From positions 1 to 64,000 of the forward strand of contig JHWU01000017.1 in the NCBI GenBank assembly GCA_000622025.1: a stretch of 64,000 bases of DNA. Reading direction: 5' to 3'. Within the stretch, counting starts at the first letter, position 1. The number at the start of each line of letters is the position of its first letter. This DNA comes from Lachnospiraceae bacterium AD3010 (lineage in GTDB: Bacteria > Bacillota > Clostridia > Lachnospirales > Lachnospiraceae). The notes below the pieces were generated by a model. It was not told the origin of the DNA and did no database searches. It saw only the letters and a program-made list of their open reading frames with translations. Both the position numbers and the translations under genes were made by a program. This document shows positions 28,375 through 41,411 of this stretch, piece by piece.

Positions 28375-28468
28375 TTTATTTCTCCTTATTGAAAAAAAGT
28401 ATGCCTTGGATTTCAGCAGGCCGCTTATCCGCTCAGCGCATCAAAGCGCAGCCTTATGAAATTATGTA

Positions 28469-28496
28469 AGATCCTTTGCTTAACTCAGGATGACAA
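28469..28496. repeat. dispersed GATCCTTTGCT...CTCAGGATGACA repeat, partial copy
   Basis: This is a one-arm variant of the repeat described at 33650-33802, located in the jag-yidC gap. Confidence 0.55.
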
Positions 28497-28499
28497 AGT

Positions 28500-29735
28500 T
28501 TATTTATTTGCTCTTTCGTTATACTCCCTTACCATATTGGCTCTTGCCGCAATACTGCCGGGACTCTTCTTTTCTGTAACATCTTCTGCTTTGTCATCAA
28601 CCTTCTTAATATCCGGATTGATATTCGAGGCTTTTACATTAGCTCTTGCGGAAATTGAATCCTTTGTGGAAGGACTGTTTACAGGAGCGGCCTTTTTTAC
28701 GCCTTCTTTAGCAAGATTCTTTTCAACAATGCTCTCAATATCCATATGATCGATATGCCTGTTGATAAAAAACTGCTCAATACTTCTGATAACCGCACCG
28801 GAAATCCAGTAGATACCCATACCGATGGGAAGACTGAAACAGAAAAATGCGGAAACAAGCGGCATTGTAACGTTCATTGACTTCATCATACGTGCTGTGG
28901 AATCACCGTCTCCATTGCTTGCAGCCTGGGGCATAAATAAAGTATTCACCCACTGTGTGGCAGCTGCAAGAAGAGGCACCATAACAGCACCGAGTATCAT
29001 AAGAAAATTACCGTTTGAAAAAGAAGTCTTTATGATATCAATAGGGGAATATGCCACGTTCAGCCCGAGAAAGGTATTAAAACCTTCAAACTGTGCTCTG
29101 ACCCTTTCAAAGATCTCCATATCGAGACCGTTGATGCTTTTAATCGTATCCCAGTCAGCAATGGAAGCACGGTTAAGAACATCAATAACCGAATTCACCG
29201 CATCATCGCCTGTAAAATCGATTGATTTTCTGATCTGTCCGCTTGTAACAACGGAGAGACCTGACAATACATCTACCCCGTTTACGGTAGACAAAATATT
29301 GTCTGCCAGCTCCTCTAAGCAGTCATATACCTTTGTAACATATGCGGGAATACTGTAAATTACCCTGTACAGGGCAAAAAGAATGGGCATCTGTATCAGA
29401 AGCTGGACACAGCTTCCTGTGGGAGATACACCGTATTTCTTATAAACAAACTGCATCTCCTCATTCTGCCTTGTCATTGAATCCTGATCTTTTTTGCCTT
29501 TGTATTTCTCCTGTATGGCCTTTATCTCCGGATTCATCCTGGCTGACAGTTTACTGAATTTCTGCTGCTGGTATGTAAGAGGCAGCAGGAAAATGTAGAT
29601 GATTATGGTGAAAAAAATAATAGCAACACCTACATTTGGAACAATATTAAAGATCACATCAAGCAGGGCACCAAGGATCTTTGCAATAGGTCCAAGGATC
29701 ACTCCGCCGTTTTGTGTCAGTAAAATTCCTGACAA
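28500..29735 (-). CDS. yidC: membrane protein insertase YidC
   Basis: The start is a TTG at 29735, 8 bases after AGGAGG. The 411-residue protein has five hydrophobic segments typical of Gram-positive YidC/SpoIIIJ, with the amphipathic and cytoplasmic loop MNPEIKAIQEKYKGKKDQDS and the QLLIQMPILFALYRVIYSIP segment. Unlike Bacillus SpoIIIJ it has no lipobox at the N-terminus. The last 80 residues are a charged cytoplasmic tail, presumably ribosome-contacting. It sits in the standard rnpA-yidD-yidC-jag order. Confidence 0.95.
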   Translation of the reverse strand: MSGILLTQNGGVILGPIAKILGALLDVIFNIVPNVGVAIIFFTIIIYIFLLPLTYQQQKFSKLSARMNPEIKAIQEKYKGKKDQDSMTRQNEEMQFVYKKYGVSPTGSCVQLLIQMPILFALYRVIYSIPAYVTKVYDCLEELADNILSTVNGVDVLSGLSVVTSGQIRKSIDFTGDDAVNSVIDVLNRASIADWDTIKSINGLDMEIFERVRAQFEGFNTFLGLNVAYSPIDIIKTSFSNGNFLMILGAVMVPLLAAATQWVNTLFMPQAASNGDGDSTARMMKSMNVTMPLVSAFFCFSLPIGMGIYWISGAVIRSIEQFFINRHIDHMDIESIVEKNLAKEGVKKAAPVNSPSTKDSISARANVKASNINPDIKKVDDKAEDVTEKKSPGSIAARANMVREYNERANK

Positions 29736-29756
29736 GATTTCTTCCTCCTAAGTTAA

Positions 29757-30005
29757 TCAGGATGATAGCGCTTTGTTTTTATAGCCTTTGTAATCAAGCG
29801 GAACAGGATCAACTCCCCCTTTTGAGAAAGGATTGCACCTTAAGATCCTCCAAAAGGCCATTAAGCCGCCCTTTATCGCTCCGTATCTTTCGACAGCCTC
29901 AAGGCCATAGGAAGAACAGGAAGGATAATATGGGCATTTTGTTCCCTTCAGAGGTGAAATATAGATCTGATACTTCTTTATGATAAAAATCAAAAGATTT
30001 TTCAT
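29757..30005 (-). CDS. yidD: membrane protein insertion efficiency factor YidD
   Basis: The 82-residue protein has the family motif [20 protein letters not shown] with its cysteines, followed by [13 protein letters not shown]. It assists insertion of proteins by YidC at the inner face of the membrane. It starts 3 bases after the rnpA stop. Confidence 0.95.
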   Translation of the reverse strand: MKNLLIFIIKKYQIYISPLKGTKCPYYPSCSSYGLEAVERYGAIKGGLMAFWRILRCNPFSKGGVDPVPLDYKGYKNKALSS

Positions 30006-30007
30006 CT

Positions 30008-30367
30008 TTATTTTACTATCTTATGAGCTTTTCCCAAATTGATAAGGGATCTTTCCACATCCTGACATTTCAATGGTTTATAATCCGTATCTTTTTGAGG
30101 ATTAGCGCTTTCCCGCGCTACGACCACTATGTCCAAACCACTATTGAACTTATCCTCATGCAGTCTGTATGCTTCTCTAATTAACCGCGTCAGTCTGTGC
30201 CGTACAACAGAATTGCCGACCTTCTTACTGACGGAAATTCCAAGGCGGTTTATCTCTAATCCGTTTTCCAGTACATACATAACAAAAAATCTATCAGCTT
30301 TAGATCTGCGTTTTCTGTAAACTGCCCTGAAATCTGTGTTTTTCTTTAAGCTTGAAAAACTTTTCAT
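30008..30367 (-). CDS. rnpA: ribonuclease P protein component
   Basis: The 119-residue basic protein has the RnpA signature [20 protein letters not shown], the RNR-type motif that contacts the RNase P RNA, and begins [18 protein letters not shown] like other members. It supports 5' maturation of tRNAs. It follows rpmH with a small hairpin between them. Confidence 0.96.
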   Translation of the reverse strand: MKSFSSLKKNTDFRAVYRKRRSKADRFFVMYVLENGLEINRLGISVSKKVGNSVVRHRLTRLIREAYRLHEDKFNSGLDIVVVARESANPQKDTDYKPLKCQDVERSLINLGKAHKIVK

Positions 30368-30380
30368 TTACGGTAAATAA

Positions 30381-30401
30381 AAGACCACTTTTTGTGGTCT
30401 T
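30381..30401 (-). terminator. hairpin between rpmH and rnpA
   Basis: On the minus strand AAGACCAC pairs with GTGGTCTT and TTATTT follows. It could act as a partial terminator that lowers rnpA expression relative to rpmH. Confidence 0.6.
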
Positions 30402-30417
30402 GACTCTTCCGATGCTG

Positions 30418-30552
30418 TTAAACAGTAAGCTTTGCTCTGCCCTTCGCTCTTCTTGCTGCAAGAACCTTACGTCCTCCGGGAGTGCTCATTCTTGCACGGA
30501 AGCCGTGAACCTTATTTCTCTGTCTTTTCTTAGGGTGATATGTCATCCACAT
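30418..30552 (-). CDS. rpmH: 50S ribosomal protein L34
   Basis: The 44-residue product starts [20 protein letters not shown] and ends [11 protein letters not shown], a clear L34. The usual third residue of the family (K) is W here. It is the first gene of the leftward operon from the origin and has a near-consensus promoter 56 bases upstream. Confidence 0.98.
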   Translation of the reverse strand: MWMTYHPKKRQRNKVHGFRARMSTPGGRKVLAARRAKGRAKLTV

Positions 30553-30607
30553 ATTACAAGTACCTCCTGACTATTAACTGGTAAAAGTACCGGAAAACAC
30601 AGCGTCC

Positions 30608-30636
30608 ATTATATAGAGATAAAAACTCTGCGTCAA
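30608..30636 (-). promoter_or_regulatory. rpmH promoter
   Basis: On the minus strand TTGACG (30636-30631) and TATAAT (30613-30608) are separated by exactly 17 bases, a near-consensus housekeeping promoter directed at rpmH. Confidence 0.85.
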
Positions 30637-30659
30637 GCGTGAAATAACCGCTTTACATA

Positions 30660-30895
30660 ATTTTTATCCACTTATAGTGAATAAGTGGTGGATAAATCTG
30701 TTATTTAAAGTGAAAATATCCACTTTTAAAGTTAATACCACTAAAAAACCGCGTATTTTCAATATGTACAGTTATCCACCGTTATCCACATAAAAATGTG
30801 TATAAACATCTGTTTGTTTAACATAAAAAATCAAGAGGTTTTACTATTATTTCTAAAACCCCTCTATTTTGCCCATATAGGAGTTATCCACTAAG
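30660..30895. other. oriC: oriC DnaA-box cluster upstream of dnaA
   Basis: The AT-rich rpmH-dnaA gap holds a perfect DnaA box TTATCCACA at 30782-30790 and one-base variants at 30664-30672 (TTATCCACT), 30687-30695 (complement, TTATCCACC), 30772-30780 (TTATCCACC), 30798-30806 (complement, TTATACACA) and 30884-30892 (TTATCCACT). ATATCCACT at 30717 is a weaker match. The gene strand switch and the rpmH/dnaA arrangement agree with this being the chromosomal origin. Confidence 0.9.
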
Positions 30896-30914
30896 AACGT
30901 ACATTTTTGATTTC

Positions 30915-30943
30915 TTGAAAAAAAAGTCATTTTGGGGTAAAAT
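30915..30943 (+). promoter_or_regulatory. dnaA promoter
   Basis: TTGAAA (30915-30920) and TAAAAT (30938-30943) are 17 bases apart, 58 bases upstream of the dnaA start. A DnaA box at 30884 lies just upstream, so autoregulation is plausible. Confidence 0.75.
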
Positions 30944-31000
30944 AACGCCGATAGCTCAAAAAAGAATATTACCTTTAATAAAGGGAATCATATCAAATTT

Positions 31001-32365
31001 ATGAATGAACGTGAAAAACTCCTTAAAAACTGGGAAAATCTGAAGCTTCAGATAAAAAATGAAAATGATAACATTTCCGAACTGGCTTTTAATACCTGGC
31101 TTAAGCCCCTTAAAATAGGAAACGTTGAAAATGATACCATTTTTATCCTTATTCCTCCGGAGCTTGCAGGTGATGACGGAACAGGAACTGCCATAATAAA
31201 GAAGAATTATTCTTCTAAGCTGAAAATTGCCTTATCGGAATACTTAAATAAAATCTATAATATTGAATTTACCGAAGAAGATTCTTCCTATAATTATGAC
31301 TATAATCTGAGTAATGAAAAGTTATCATCTCTTCAGAGATCTAATATCAATCCCAGATATACCTTCGGTAATTTCGTTGTAGGTCCGAATAATGAGCTCG
31401 CTGTTTCTGCAGCAAAAGCCGTTGCCGAAAAACCTGGCTTTGCTTTCAATCCTCTTTTTATTTACGGAGGACCCGGTCTTGGAAAGACACACCTGATGCA
31501 TGCCATCGGTTACAGCATAATAAAGAATGATCCTTCAAAGATCGTAAGATATGTTACCAGTGAGCAGTTTACAAATGAGGTTGTGGATTCCATTCTTAAC
31601 CAGAGCACGCAGAAAATGCGTAATATTTACAGGTCTGTTGATGTTCTTCTTCTGGATGACGTTCAGTTTATAATAGGAAAGGAACAGACACAGAATGAGC
31701 TCTTTAATTCATTCAATGAGCTTTACGGTCAGAATAAAGCTATCGTTCTTTCTTCCGATAAACCGCCGAAGGATATGAAGACTCTGGATGAGAGGATGCA
31801 GTCCCGGTTTGAAATGGGTCTTACTGCTGATATCACTCCTCCGGATTATGAGACCAGAATGGCTATTCTCCGCCAATATGCAAATACAAGAGATTTTGAA
31901 GTTAATGATGAAGTGATCCAGTATATTGCTTCCAATATCAGTTCAAATATCAGAGAACTTGAAGGAGCATTAAATAAGGTTTATGCAAGAAAGAACTTTA
32001 TTAATGAAGAGATAACTGTTTCAGTTGCCGAAGAAGCCATAAGGGACATCATCAAGGAATCGGAACCCAGAAAGATCACACCTGATCTTATCATATCCGA
32101 AGTTGCAAAATACTATGAGACCTCGAAGGAATCGATAACCTCAAAGAAGAGGACAAAGGAAATAGTTATCCCCCGTCAGGTTTCCATGTATCTATGCAGA
32201 GAACTGACAGATACTCCCTTTGCCGAGATTGGTAAGGCTATGGGTGGAAAAGATCACACCACAGTTATGCACGGACATAAGGAAATTTCCAACGAATTAT
32301 CAACAAATTCTTCACTGAGGGAGGATATTGAAAATATAAAGAAGAGGATTATTCCCAATAGATAA
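31001..32365 (+). CDS. dnaA: chromosomal replication initiator DnaA
   Basis: The 454-residue protein has domain I at the N-terminus (LLKNWENLKLQIKNE), a short linker, the AAA+ domain from about residue 115 with Walker A GGPGLGKTHL and Walker B VLLLDDVQFI, and the C-terminal box-binding helix-turn-helix with the signature GGKDHTTVMHGHKEI. It opens oriC, whose DnaA boxes lie directly upstream. It is the first rightward gene from the origin. Confidence 0.98.
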   Translation: MNEREKLLKNWENLKLQIKNENDNISELAFNTWLKPLKIGNVENDTIFILIPPELAGDDGTGTAIIKKNYSSKLKIALSEYLNKIYNIEFTEEDSSYNYDYNLSNEKLSSLQRSNINPRYTFGNFVVGPNNELAVSAAKAVAEKPGFAFNPLFIYGGPGLGKTHLMHAIGYSIIKNDPSKIVRYVTSEQFTNEVVDSILNQSTQKMRNIYRSVDVLLLDDVQFIIGKEQTQNELFNSFNELYGQNKAIVLSSDKPPKDMKTLDERMQSRFEMGLTADITPPDYETRMAILRQYANTRDFEVNDEVIQYIASNISSNIRELEGALNKVYARKNFINEEITVSVAEEAIRDIIKESEPRKITPDLIISEVAKYYETSKESITSKKRTKEIVIPRQVSMYLCRELTDTPFAEIGKAMGGKDHTTVMHGHKEISNELSTNSSLREDIENIKKRIIPNR

Positions 32366-32527
32366 ACAGTAAAAATCATCATTATCAACACAGTTATCAT
32401 TCCGTGAAACCATATTATCCATCAGAGTTTCACGGATTATAAACAAATTCACAGCTATTACTATTAATATTACTGGAAATAATCATATATATATTTATTT
32501 GATCTTCGGGAGGGAGAGATATACACA
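32366..32527 (+). other. dnaA-dnaN gap with hairpin, DnaA-like box and AT-rich tract
   Basis: TTATCAACA at 32382-32390 is one base from a DnaA box. TCCGTGAAAC (32401-32410) pairs with GTTTCACGGA (32427-32436) as a 10-bp stem without a T-run. The stretch from about 32455 to 32500 is almost only A and T, with ATATATATATTTATTT. In Bacillus the unwinding element lies in this gap, so a similar role is possible. Confidence 0.5.
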
Positions 32528-33637
32528 ATGAAAATCAAATGTGCAAAAAGTGATCTTGTTAATTCTATAAGTATCGTTTCAAAGGCAGTTGCTTCAAATA
32601 AGACATCCACCTCCATATTGGAATGCATTCTTATTGAAGTGGCTAACGGTGTTATTAAGTTTACAGCAAATGACAGAGAGCTGGGAATAGAAACAAGGGT
32701 AAAGGGAGAAATAAAAGAAAACGGTGTTGTTGCCGTTGATGCCAATATTTTCGGTAACGTTACGGGAAGACTTCCTGACGGAGAGGTTGAGATCTCTTCT
32801 GATACCTCATATAAGGTAGTTATAAAATGTATGAAAGCGAGATTTGATCTTCCGGGGCGTTCGGGAGAGGATTTTTCGGGTCTTCCTCTTATAGAAAAGA
32901 ATGATATGATAACCATTTCTCAGTATACATTAAAGGAGGTTATCAGACAGACCATTTTTGCCACCAGTTCTAATGACAATAATAAGCTTCTTACAGGAGA
33001 ACTTTTTGATATAAAGGGAGATAAGATGAGAGTAGCTGCTCTGGATGGACACAGGGTAGCGATCAGAAATATTGAGCTGCGTCAGTCTTACGAAAATAAG
33101 AAAGTAGTTATTCCCGGAAAAACCTTAAGTGAGATAAGTAAGATCCTTTCAGGAGAAATTGAAAAAGAAGTAAATATCTACTTTATGACAAATCACATAG
33201 TCTTTGAATTTGACAGGACCCTTATTGTTTCCCGTCTTATTGAAGGAGAATTCTTTGATGTGGACAGGATGCTTAAGGATGATTATGTCACAAAGGTTGA
33301 GGTTGGAAAGAAGCTCCTTCAGGAAACAATAGAAAGGGCTATCCTGCTTGTAAAGGATAATGATAAGAAGCCTGTTGTGATAGGGATTAACGATAATTCC
33401 ATGGAATTCAAGATAAAATCTCCAATAGGATCCATGGATGAAATAGTTGATACTGAAAAAACGGGCGAGGATATGATAATAGGCTTTAATCCTAAATTTG
33501 TTCTGGATGTCCTTAAGGTTATAGATGATGAAAAAATATATATTTATATGATGGATTCAAAGGCACCGGCTTTTATAAAGGATGATGCGGGAAAATATAA
33601 TTACGTCATTCTTCCCATCAATTTCAATACTGTATAA
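32528..33637 (+). CDS. dnaN: DNA polymerase III sliding clamp (beta subunit)
   Basis: The 369-residue protein has the three-fold clamp repeat, the N-terminal MKIKCAKSDLVNSISIVSKA, TGELFDIKGDKMRVAALDGHR in the middle, and the conserved C-terminal end KYNYVILPINF. It tethers the polymerase to DNA. GGGAGGGAG lies upstream of the ATG. The gene follows dnaA as in most Firmicutes. Confidence 0.98.
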   Translation: MKIKCAKSDLVNSISIVSKAVASNKTSTSILECILIEVANGVIKFTANDRELGIETRVKGEIKENGVVAVDANIFGNVTGRLPDGEVEISSDTSYKVVIKCMKARFDLPGRSGEDFSGLPLIEKNDMITISQYTLKEVIRQTIFATSSNDNNKLLTGELFDIKGDKMRVAALDGHRVAIRNIELRQSYENKKVVIPGKTLSEISKILSGEIEKEVNIYFMTNHIVFEFDRTLIVSRLIEGEFFDVDRMLKDDYVTKVEVGKKLLQETIERAILLVKDNDKKPVVIGINDNSMEFKIKSPIGSMDEIVDTEKTGEDMIIGFNPKFVLDVLKVIDDEKIYIYMMDSKAPAFIKDDAGKYNYVILPINFNTV

Positions 33638-33649
33638 AAAGGACGATTT

Positions 33650-33802
33650 GTCATTCTTAGTTTACATTGTGTCATTCTAAGCTTACATTGTGTCATTCTG
33701 AGCGAAGCGAAGAATCTTTAGAAGACTAAATGTCATTCTGAGCGAAGCGAAGAATCTTATAATACCGAGAGGAAGGATCCTTTGCTGGCGCTCAGGATGA
33801 CG
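33650..33802. repeat. cluster of five copies of the GTCATTCTGAGC...GAAGAATCTT repeat
   Basis: Partial copies start at 33650 and 33670, full copies at 33690 and 33731, and an inverted diverged copy (GATCCTTTGCTGGCGCTCAGGATGAC) ends at 33801. Each full copy can fold, since the arms GATTCTTCGC and GCGAAGAATC come from the same unit in opposite orientation. The cluster fills the 222-base dnaN-rlbA gap. Confidence 0.85.
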
Positions 33803-33859
33803 GGGAAGAAAGTTCAGGATAACAGGAGAAAAGCGATTAATCTTTAGATAATAAGTAGT

Positions 33860-34068
33860 ATGGAATTTAGCATAAAGGAAAACGAAGAATTCATAAAACT
33901 CGGACAGCTTTTAAAAGCCGCGGATCTGGTTCAATCGGGATCAGATGCAAAAGCCTGTATTCAGAATGGGGATGTAATGGTAAATGGAGAAGTCTGTCTG
34001 ATGAGAGGAAAAAAGGTAAAAAGGGGTGACCTGGTTTCCTTTGACGGAAAAACTGTGAAAGTCTGCTG

Positions 34069-34069
<1 letters not shown>
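33860..34069 (+). CDS. rlbA: S4-domain RNA-binding protein (YaaA/RlbA)
   Basis: The 69-residue protein is one S4 RNA-binding domain, with FIKLGQLLKAADLVQSGSDA and MVNGEVCLMRGKKVKRGD. This small protein is found between dnaN and recF in many Firmicutes and is thought to act in ribosome assembly. Its stop overlaps the recF start by one base. Confidence 0.92.
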
Positions 34070-37097
<3,028 letters not shown>

Positions 37098-37122
37098 TAA
37101 ACCTGGATATTAAAAAAACCGT

Positions 37123-37203
37123 TGTCATTCTGAGCGGAAATAGGCTGTTGTCATTCTGAGCAGAAAAATACCATTGTCATTCTGAGCGAAGCGAAGAATC
37201 TTT
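37123..37203. repeat. three copies of the GTCATTCTGAGC repeat
   Basis: Truncated copies begin at 37123 and 37149 and a full copy spans 37175-37203, all in the same direction, filling the gyrB-gyrA gap. Confidence 0.85.
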
Positions 37204-37253
37204 TTCTCCTTAAAGGATATTGGGAGACCGCGTAAGCGGTGGATGAGGTAAAA

Positions 37254-39785
37254 ATGGAAGCAAACACATTTGACCGTATAAGTGAAGTAGATCTGAAAAA
37301 GACCATGGAATCGTCTTATATAGACTATGCCATGAGCGTTATAGCCGCACGTGCCCTTCCTGATGTAAGAGACGGACTGAAGCCTGTGCAGAGGCGCATC
37401 CTGTATTCCATGATCGAGTTGAATAACGGACCTGACAAGCCGCACAGGAAATGTGCCCGTATCGTCGGTGACACAATGGGTAAATATCACCCTCACGGGG
37501 ACAGCTCAATATATGGATCTCTCGTGAACATGGCTCAGGAATGGTCAATGCGCTACTGCCTTGTAGACGGACATGGAAACTTCGGATCCGTTGATGGCGA
37601 CGGCGCAGCAGCAATGAGATATACAGAGGCCAGACTTTCAAAGATCTGTATGGAGATGCTGGCGGATATCAATAAGGATACCGTGGATTTTGTACCGAAT
37701 TTTGACGAGACCGAGTCAGAACCTACGGTACTGCCTGCACGCTTTCCGAATCTTCTGGTAAACGGAACCACAGGAATAGCCGTAGGAATGGCCACCAATA
37801 TCCCGCCTCATAACCTTAGGGAGGTTATAGATGCAGTACGACTTCTTATCGATAATAAGGTTAATGAAGACAGGGATACGGATATAAGTGAGCTTCTGCG
37901 GATAGTAAAGGGACCGGATTTTCCTACCGGCGGAACCATTCTCGGAAACAGGGGAATAGAGGAAGCTTACAGAACCGGCCGTGGGAAAGTGGTTGTCAGG
38001 GCAGTCACCGATATCGAGACCATGGATAACGGCAAGTCAAGGATCATCGTTACAGAGCTTCCCTACCTTGTTAATAAAGCAAAGCTTCTGAAGAATATTG
38101 CTGACCTTGTAAAGGATAAAAAGATCGACGGCATCACGGACCTTAGGGATGAATCCGACAGAGAGGGAATGAGGGTTGTTATCGAGCTCAGGCGGGATGT
38201 CAATGCCAATATCATATTAAACCAGCTCTATAAGCATACCCAGCTTCAGGACAGCTTCGGTATAATCATGCTGGCTCTTGTCAATAATGAGCCTCATATA
38301 CTTAACCTTCTGGAAATGCTGAAGTGCTATCTCCTCCATCAGGAGGATGTGGTAAGACGTCGCACGCAGTTTGACCTGAATAAAGCAGAAGAAAGGGCCC
38401 ATATTCTGGAAGGACTCTTAAAGGCTATCGACACTATAGATGAGGTAATAAGGCTTATCCGCTCCAGCAAGACGGTTGCGGAGGCAAAGGAAAAGCTCAT
38501 TGATTTCTTAAAGATCGATGATGCCCAGGCATCAGCAATAGTTGAGATGAGGCTTAGAGCACTTGCAGCTTTGGAAAGAGAAAAGCTGCAGAATGAATAT
38601 GACGAGCTTCAGAAAAAAATCGCCGAATATAAGGCTATCCTTGCAGATCCGAAGAAGCTTCTCATGGTGATAAGGGATGAGATCTCCGTGATCTATGATA
38701 AGTATGGTGATGACAGAAAGACCTCCATAGGCTTTGATGCTTATGATATCTCTATGGAGGATATGATACCAAAGGAGAATACAGTCCTTGCCATGACCTC
38801 CCTGGGCTATATCAAGAGGATGTCTGTCGACAATTTCTCGGCTCAGAACAGGGGAGGCCGGGGCATAAAGGGTATTACCACCATAGAAAATGATTATATT
38901 GAAGATCTTCTCATGACCACGACTCATAATTACGTAATGTTCTTTACGAATATGGGAAGAGTGTACAGATTGAAGGCATATGAGATCCCCGAAGGTTCCA
39001 GGAATGCGCGGGGTACAGCGATCGTAAACCTCCTGCAGCTTTCGCCCAATGAGAAGATAACCGCCACCATCCCTATAAAGGATCTGGAGGAGGACAGGTA
39101 TCTCTTTATGGTGACGAAAAAGGGCATCGTAAAGAAGACAAGGGCAAAGGAATTTGCAAATGTCCGTAAAAACGGGCTTTTCGCCATAAACCTGAGGGAG
39201 GAGGATGAGCTTGTTGAGGTTAAGCACATCCACTCGGGAGAAGATATCTTTATAGTAACAAAGTACGGGATGTGTATAAGATTCAAGGAGAGTGATGTCA
39301 GGAATACGGGCAGAGCCGCAATGGGTGTCATCGGTGTAAATCTTATTCCCGGCGATGATGTTGTGGGAATGCAGCTTATGAGTCAGGGAGAAGCGTTACT
39401 TCTTGTGACCGAGAACGGTATAGGAAAGCGGACATCACTTGAGGAGTTCCATGTTCAGAAACGGGGAGGAAAGGGAGTTAAGTGCTACAAGATCACGGAG
39501 AAGACCGGAGACCTTGTTGGAGTAAAGGCCGTTAATCCTGATCATGAAGTTATGCTTATTACTGATGCCGGAGTTATCATACAGATAAGAGCCAATGATA
39601 TTTCCGAATACAGCCGTATCACCATGGGCGTGAAGCTGATGAATCTGGACGAAGGGGTCCGGGTAGCAAAGGTAGCAAAGGTAAGAGCAAAGCTATCCGA
39701 CGGAAATAATGATATTGAGGATATTGATACGGAAACAGGAGATGATACTGGAGTTGATGAGTCAGCTCCGGAAACCAAAGCTTAA
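37254..39785 (+). CDS. gyrA: DNA gyrase subunit A
   Basis: The ATG at 37254 is preceded by GAGG with 5-base spacing and gives [20 protein letters not shown]; an in-frame GTG at 37239 is less likely. The 843-residue protein has the catalytic tyrosine region [14 protein letters not shown], the quinolone-region sequence [19 protein letters not shown] and six C-terminal beta-pinwheel repeats, including the GyrA box [10 protein letters not shown]. The last 30 residues are acidic. It breaks and rejoins DNA in gyrase. Confidence 0.97.
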   Translation: MEANTFDRISEVDLKKTMESSYIDYAMSVIAARALPDVRDGLKPVQRRILYSMIELNNGPDKPHRKCARIVGDTMGKYHPHGDSSIYGSLVNMAQEWSMRYCLVDGHGNFGSVDGDGAAAMRYTEARLSKICMEMLADINKDTVDFVPNFDETESEPTVLPARFPNLLVNGTTGIAVGMATNIPPHNLREVIDAVRLLIDNKVNEDRDTDISELLRIVKGPDFPTGGTILGNRGIEEAYRTGRGKVVVRAVTDIETMDNGKSRIIVTELPYLVNKAKLLKNIADLVKDKKIDGITDLRDESDREGMRVVIELRRDVNANIILNQLYKHTQLQDSFGIIMLALVNNEPHILNLLEMLKCYLLHQEDVVRRRTQFDLNKAEERAHILEGLLKAIDTIDEVIRLIRSSKTVAEAKEKLIDFLKIDDAQASAIVEMRLRALAALEREKLQNEYDELQKKIAEYKAILADPKKLLMVIRDEISVIYDKYGDDRKTSIGFDAYDISMEDMIPKENTVLAMTSLGYIKRMSVDNFSAQNRGGRGIKGITTIENDYIEDLLMTTTHNYVMFFTNMGRVYRLKAYEIPEGSRNARGTAIVNLLQLSPNEKITATIPIKDLEEDRYLFMVTKKGIVKKTRAKEFANVRKNGLFAINLREEDELVEVKHIHSGEDIFIVTKYGMCIRFKESDVRNTGRAAMGVIGVNLIPGDDVVGMQLMSQGEALLLVTENGIGKRTSLEEFHVQKRGGKGVKCYKITEKTGDLVGVKAVNPDHEVMLITDAGVIIQIRANDISEYSRITMGVKLMNLDEGVRVAKVAKVRAKLSDGNNDIEDIDTETGDDTGVDESAPETKA

Positions 39786-39796
39786 GAGAAAAGCAA

Positions 39797-40318
39797 TCAG
39801 TAAAGTGAATTCCCACTGGGATCTGTAACAACAATACAGGGAAAATCTTCTACCGTCAGTTTTCTGATAGCCTCAGTTCCGAGGTCGTCGTATGCGATGA
39901 CCTCGGATTTTTTTATGCATTTGGAAAGAAGGGCACCGGCACCGCCGATCGCCGCAAAGTAAACAGCTCCGTTACGAACTATAGCTTCGTGTACTTCCGG
40001 GGAACGCTTTCCCTTGCCTATCATTCCAAGGAGACCGAGATCGAGAAGCCGGGGGGTGTATTTATCCATGCGGCTGGCAGTGGTGGGACCGGCACTTCCG
40101 ATGACTTTACCCGGTCTTGCAGGGCTTGGCCCCATATAGTAGATCACATTCCCTTTGACATCAAAGGGAAGAGAACCGTCTTTATCAAGGCTTTCATCCA
40201 TCCTTTTATGGGCGGCGTCCCGGGCTGTATATATGGTGCCGCTTAAGAAAACCTTATCACCTGCCTTTAAGTCTCTGATCTCATCCCCGGAAAAGGGAAC
40301 ATTAAGTCTGTATTCCAT
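39797..40318 (-). CDS. class I fumarate hydratase, beta (C-terminal) subunit
   Basis: The 173-residue protein starts MEYRLNVPFSGDEIRDLKAG and carries LSGTIYTARDAAHKR, YMGPSPARPGKVIGSAGPTT and GAVYFAAIGGAGALLSK, all characteristic of the FumA/TtdB C-terminal domain. With the alpha subunit upstream it should hydrate fumarate to malate using an oxygen-sensitive 4Fe-4S cluster. Tartrate dehydratase is the close alternative and cannot be excluded by eye. It is convergent with gyrA, 11 bases away, and is separated from the alpha gene by 106 bases holding a TTATCAACA box. Confidence 0.9.
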   Translation of the reverse strand: MEYRLNVPFSGDEIRDLKAGDKVFLSGTIYTARDAAHKRMDESLDKDGSLPFDVKGNVIYYMGPSPARPGKVIGSAGPTTASRMDKYTPRLLDLGLLGMIGKGKRSPEVHEAIVRNGAVYFAAIGGAGALLSKCIKKSEVIAYDDLGTEAIRKLTVEDFPCIVVTDPSGNSLY

Positions 40319-40424
40319 AAAAGCTCCTGTTATGTTTCACGGTTATCAACAGAGTTATTAACAAAATGTTGATAAGTCGTGATCAAAAAAACTAAATATT
40401 GTGGTAATGCCGATTTGTGAAACA

Positions 40425-41270
40425 TTATATGGTAAGGGAAATATGCCTGTTCACATGGCAGCATATATTCACTGCCACCGGAAGACCGGCGATATGGGTG
40501 GGATAGGTATTGATATTAACCGCAAGAGCAGTGGTATGTCCGCCTAATCCTCCGGGACCGATGCCGGTTTCATTTATCTTTTCCAGCATTTCCTCCTCCA
40601 GTTCTCTTATATGCTTAAGAGGGGAATGCTCGTCGGTACTTCTTGTCAGGGCCTCCTTTGCAAGAATGGCGCATTTTTCAAAATCGCCGCCTATACCCAC
40701 ACCTACGACCACAGGAGGACAGGCATTGGGACCCGCGTCCTTAACTGCGGTAAGGATCGCTGTCTTTACGCCCTCTATTCCCTGAGCAGGCTTCAGCATA
40801 AAAATACGGCTCATATTCTCGCTGCCGAATCCTTTAGGTGCAAGGAGTATCTTTATCTTATCTCCCGGAACGATTTTTTCATGAATCACAGCCGGGGTAT
40901 TATCTCCGGTGTTTTCTCTGATTATGGGATCATTTACAACACTCTTTCTTAAATATCCTTCGGTGTACCCTTTGCTGACACCCTGATTTACGGCATCTTC
41001 AAGATTTCCTCCGGTAAGGTGTACGTCCTGGCCGATCTCCAGAAAGACGACCGCCATACCTGTGTCCTGACAGATAGGGATCATATCCTTTCCTGCAATA
41101 TCGAGGTTCTCCTGCAGCTGTGATAATATATCCCTTCCCAGGGAAGAGCTTTCCTTTTCGGCAGCTTTATCCAGCGCAGCCTTCATATCATTCGAAAGGA
41201 AGTGATTTGCCTTTATACACATTTCCGCCAGTGCTTCCGTTATTTCCGATACATTTACTTCTCTTGTCAT
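40425..41270 (-). CDS. class I fumarate hydratase, alpha (N-terminal) subunit
   Basis: The 281-residue protein has the cluster-binding cysteines in ICQDTGMAVVFLEIG, NACPPVVVGVGIGGDFEKC and the GPGGLGGHTTALAVNI motif of Fe-S fumarases. It pairs with the beta subunit encoded next in the same direction. The product malate is the substrate of the malic enzyme at 10.8 kb, so both belong to C4 acid metabolism. The C-terminus ends HVNRHISLTI, the usual end of the family. Confidence 0.92.
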   Translation of the reverse strand: MTREVNVSEITEALAEMCIKANHFLSNDMKAALDKAAEKESSSLGRDILSQLQENLDIAGKDMIPICQDTGMAVVFLEIGQDVHLTGGNLEDAVNQGVSKGYTEGYLRKSVVNDPIIRENTGDNTPAVIHEKIVPGDKIKILLAPKGFGSENMSRIFMLKPAQGIEGVKTAILTAVKDAGPNACPPVVVGVGIGGDFEKCAILAKEALTRSTDEHSPLKHIRELEEEMLEKINETGIGPGGLGGHTTALAVNINTYPTHIAGLPVAVNICCHVNRHISLTI

Positions 41271-41411
41271 AGGGTTTTCCTTTGGATCTTTTTTTGAAAA
41301 GCTCCTTAATTGAAAAATGAGCCTTTGTGTTGTATCATCATAGGCAGGGTTTTTGACCCTTTATTATCATAACATAAATTTATACGAAAAACCGAAAGGG
41401 AATGATCAAAA

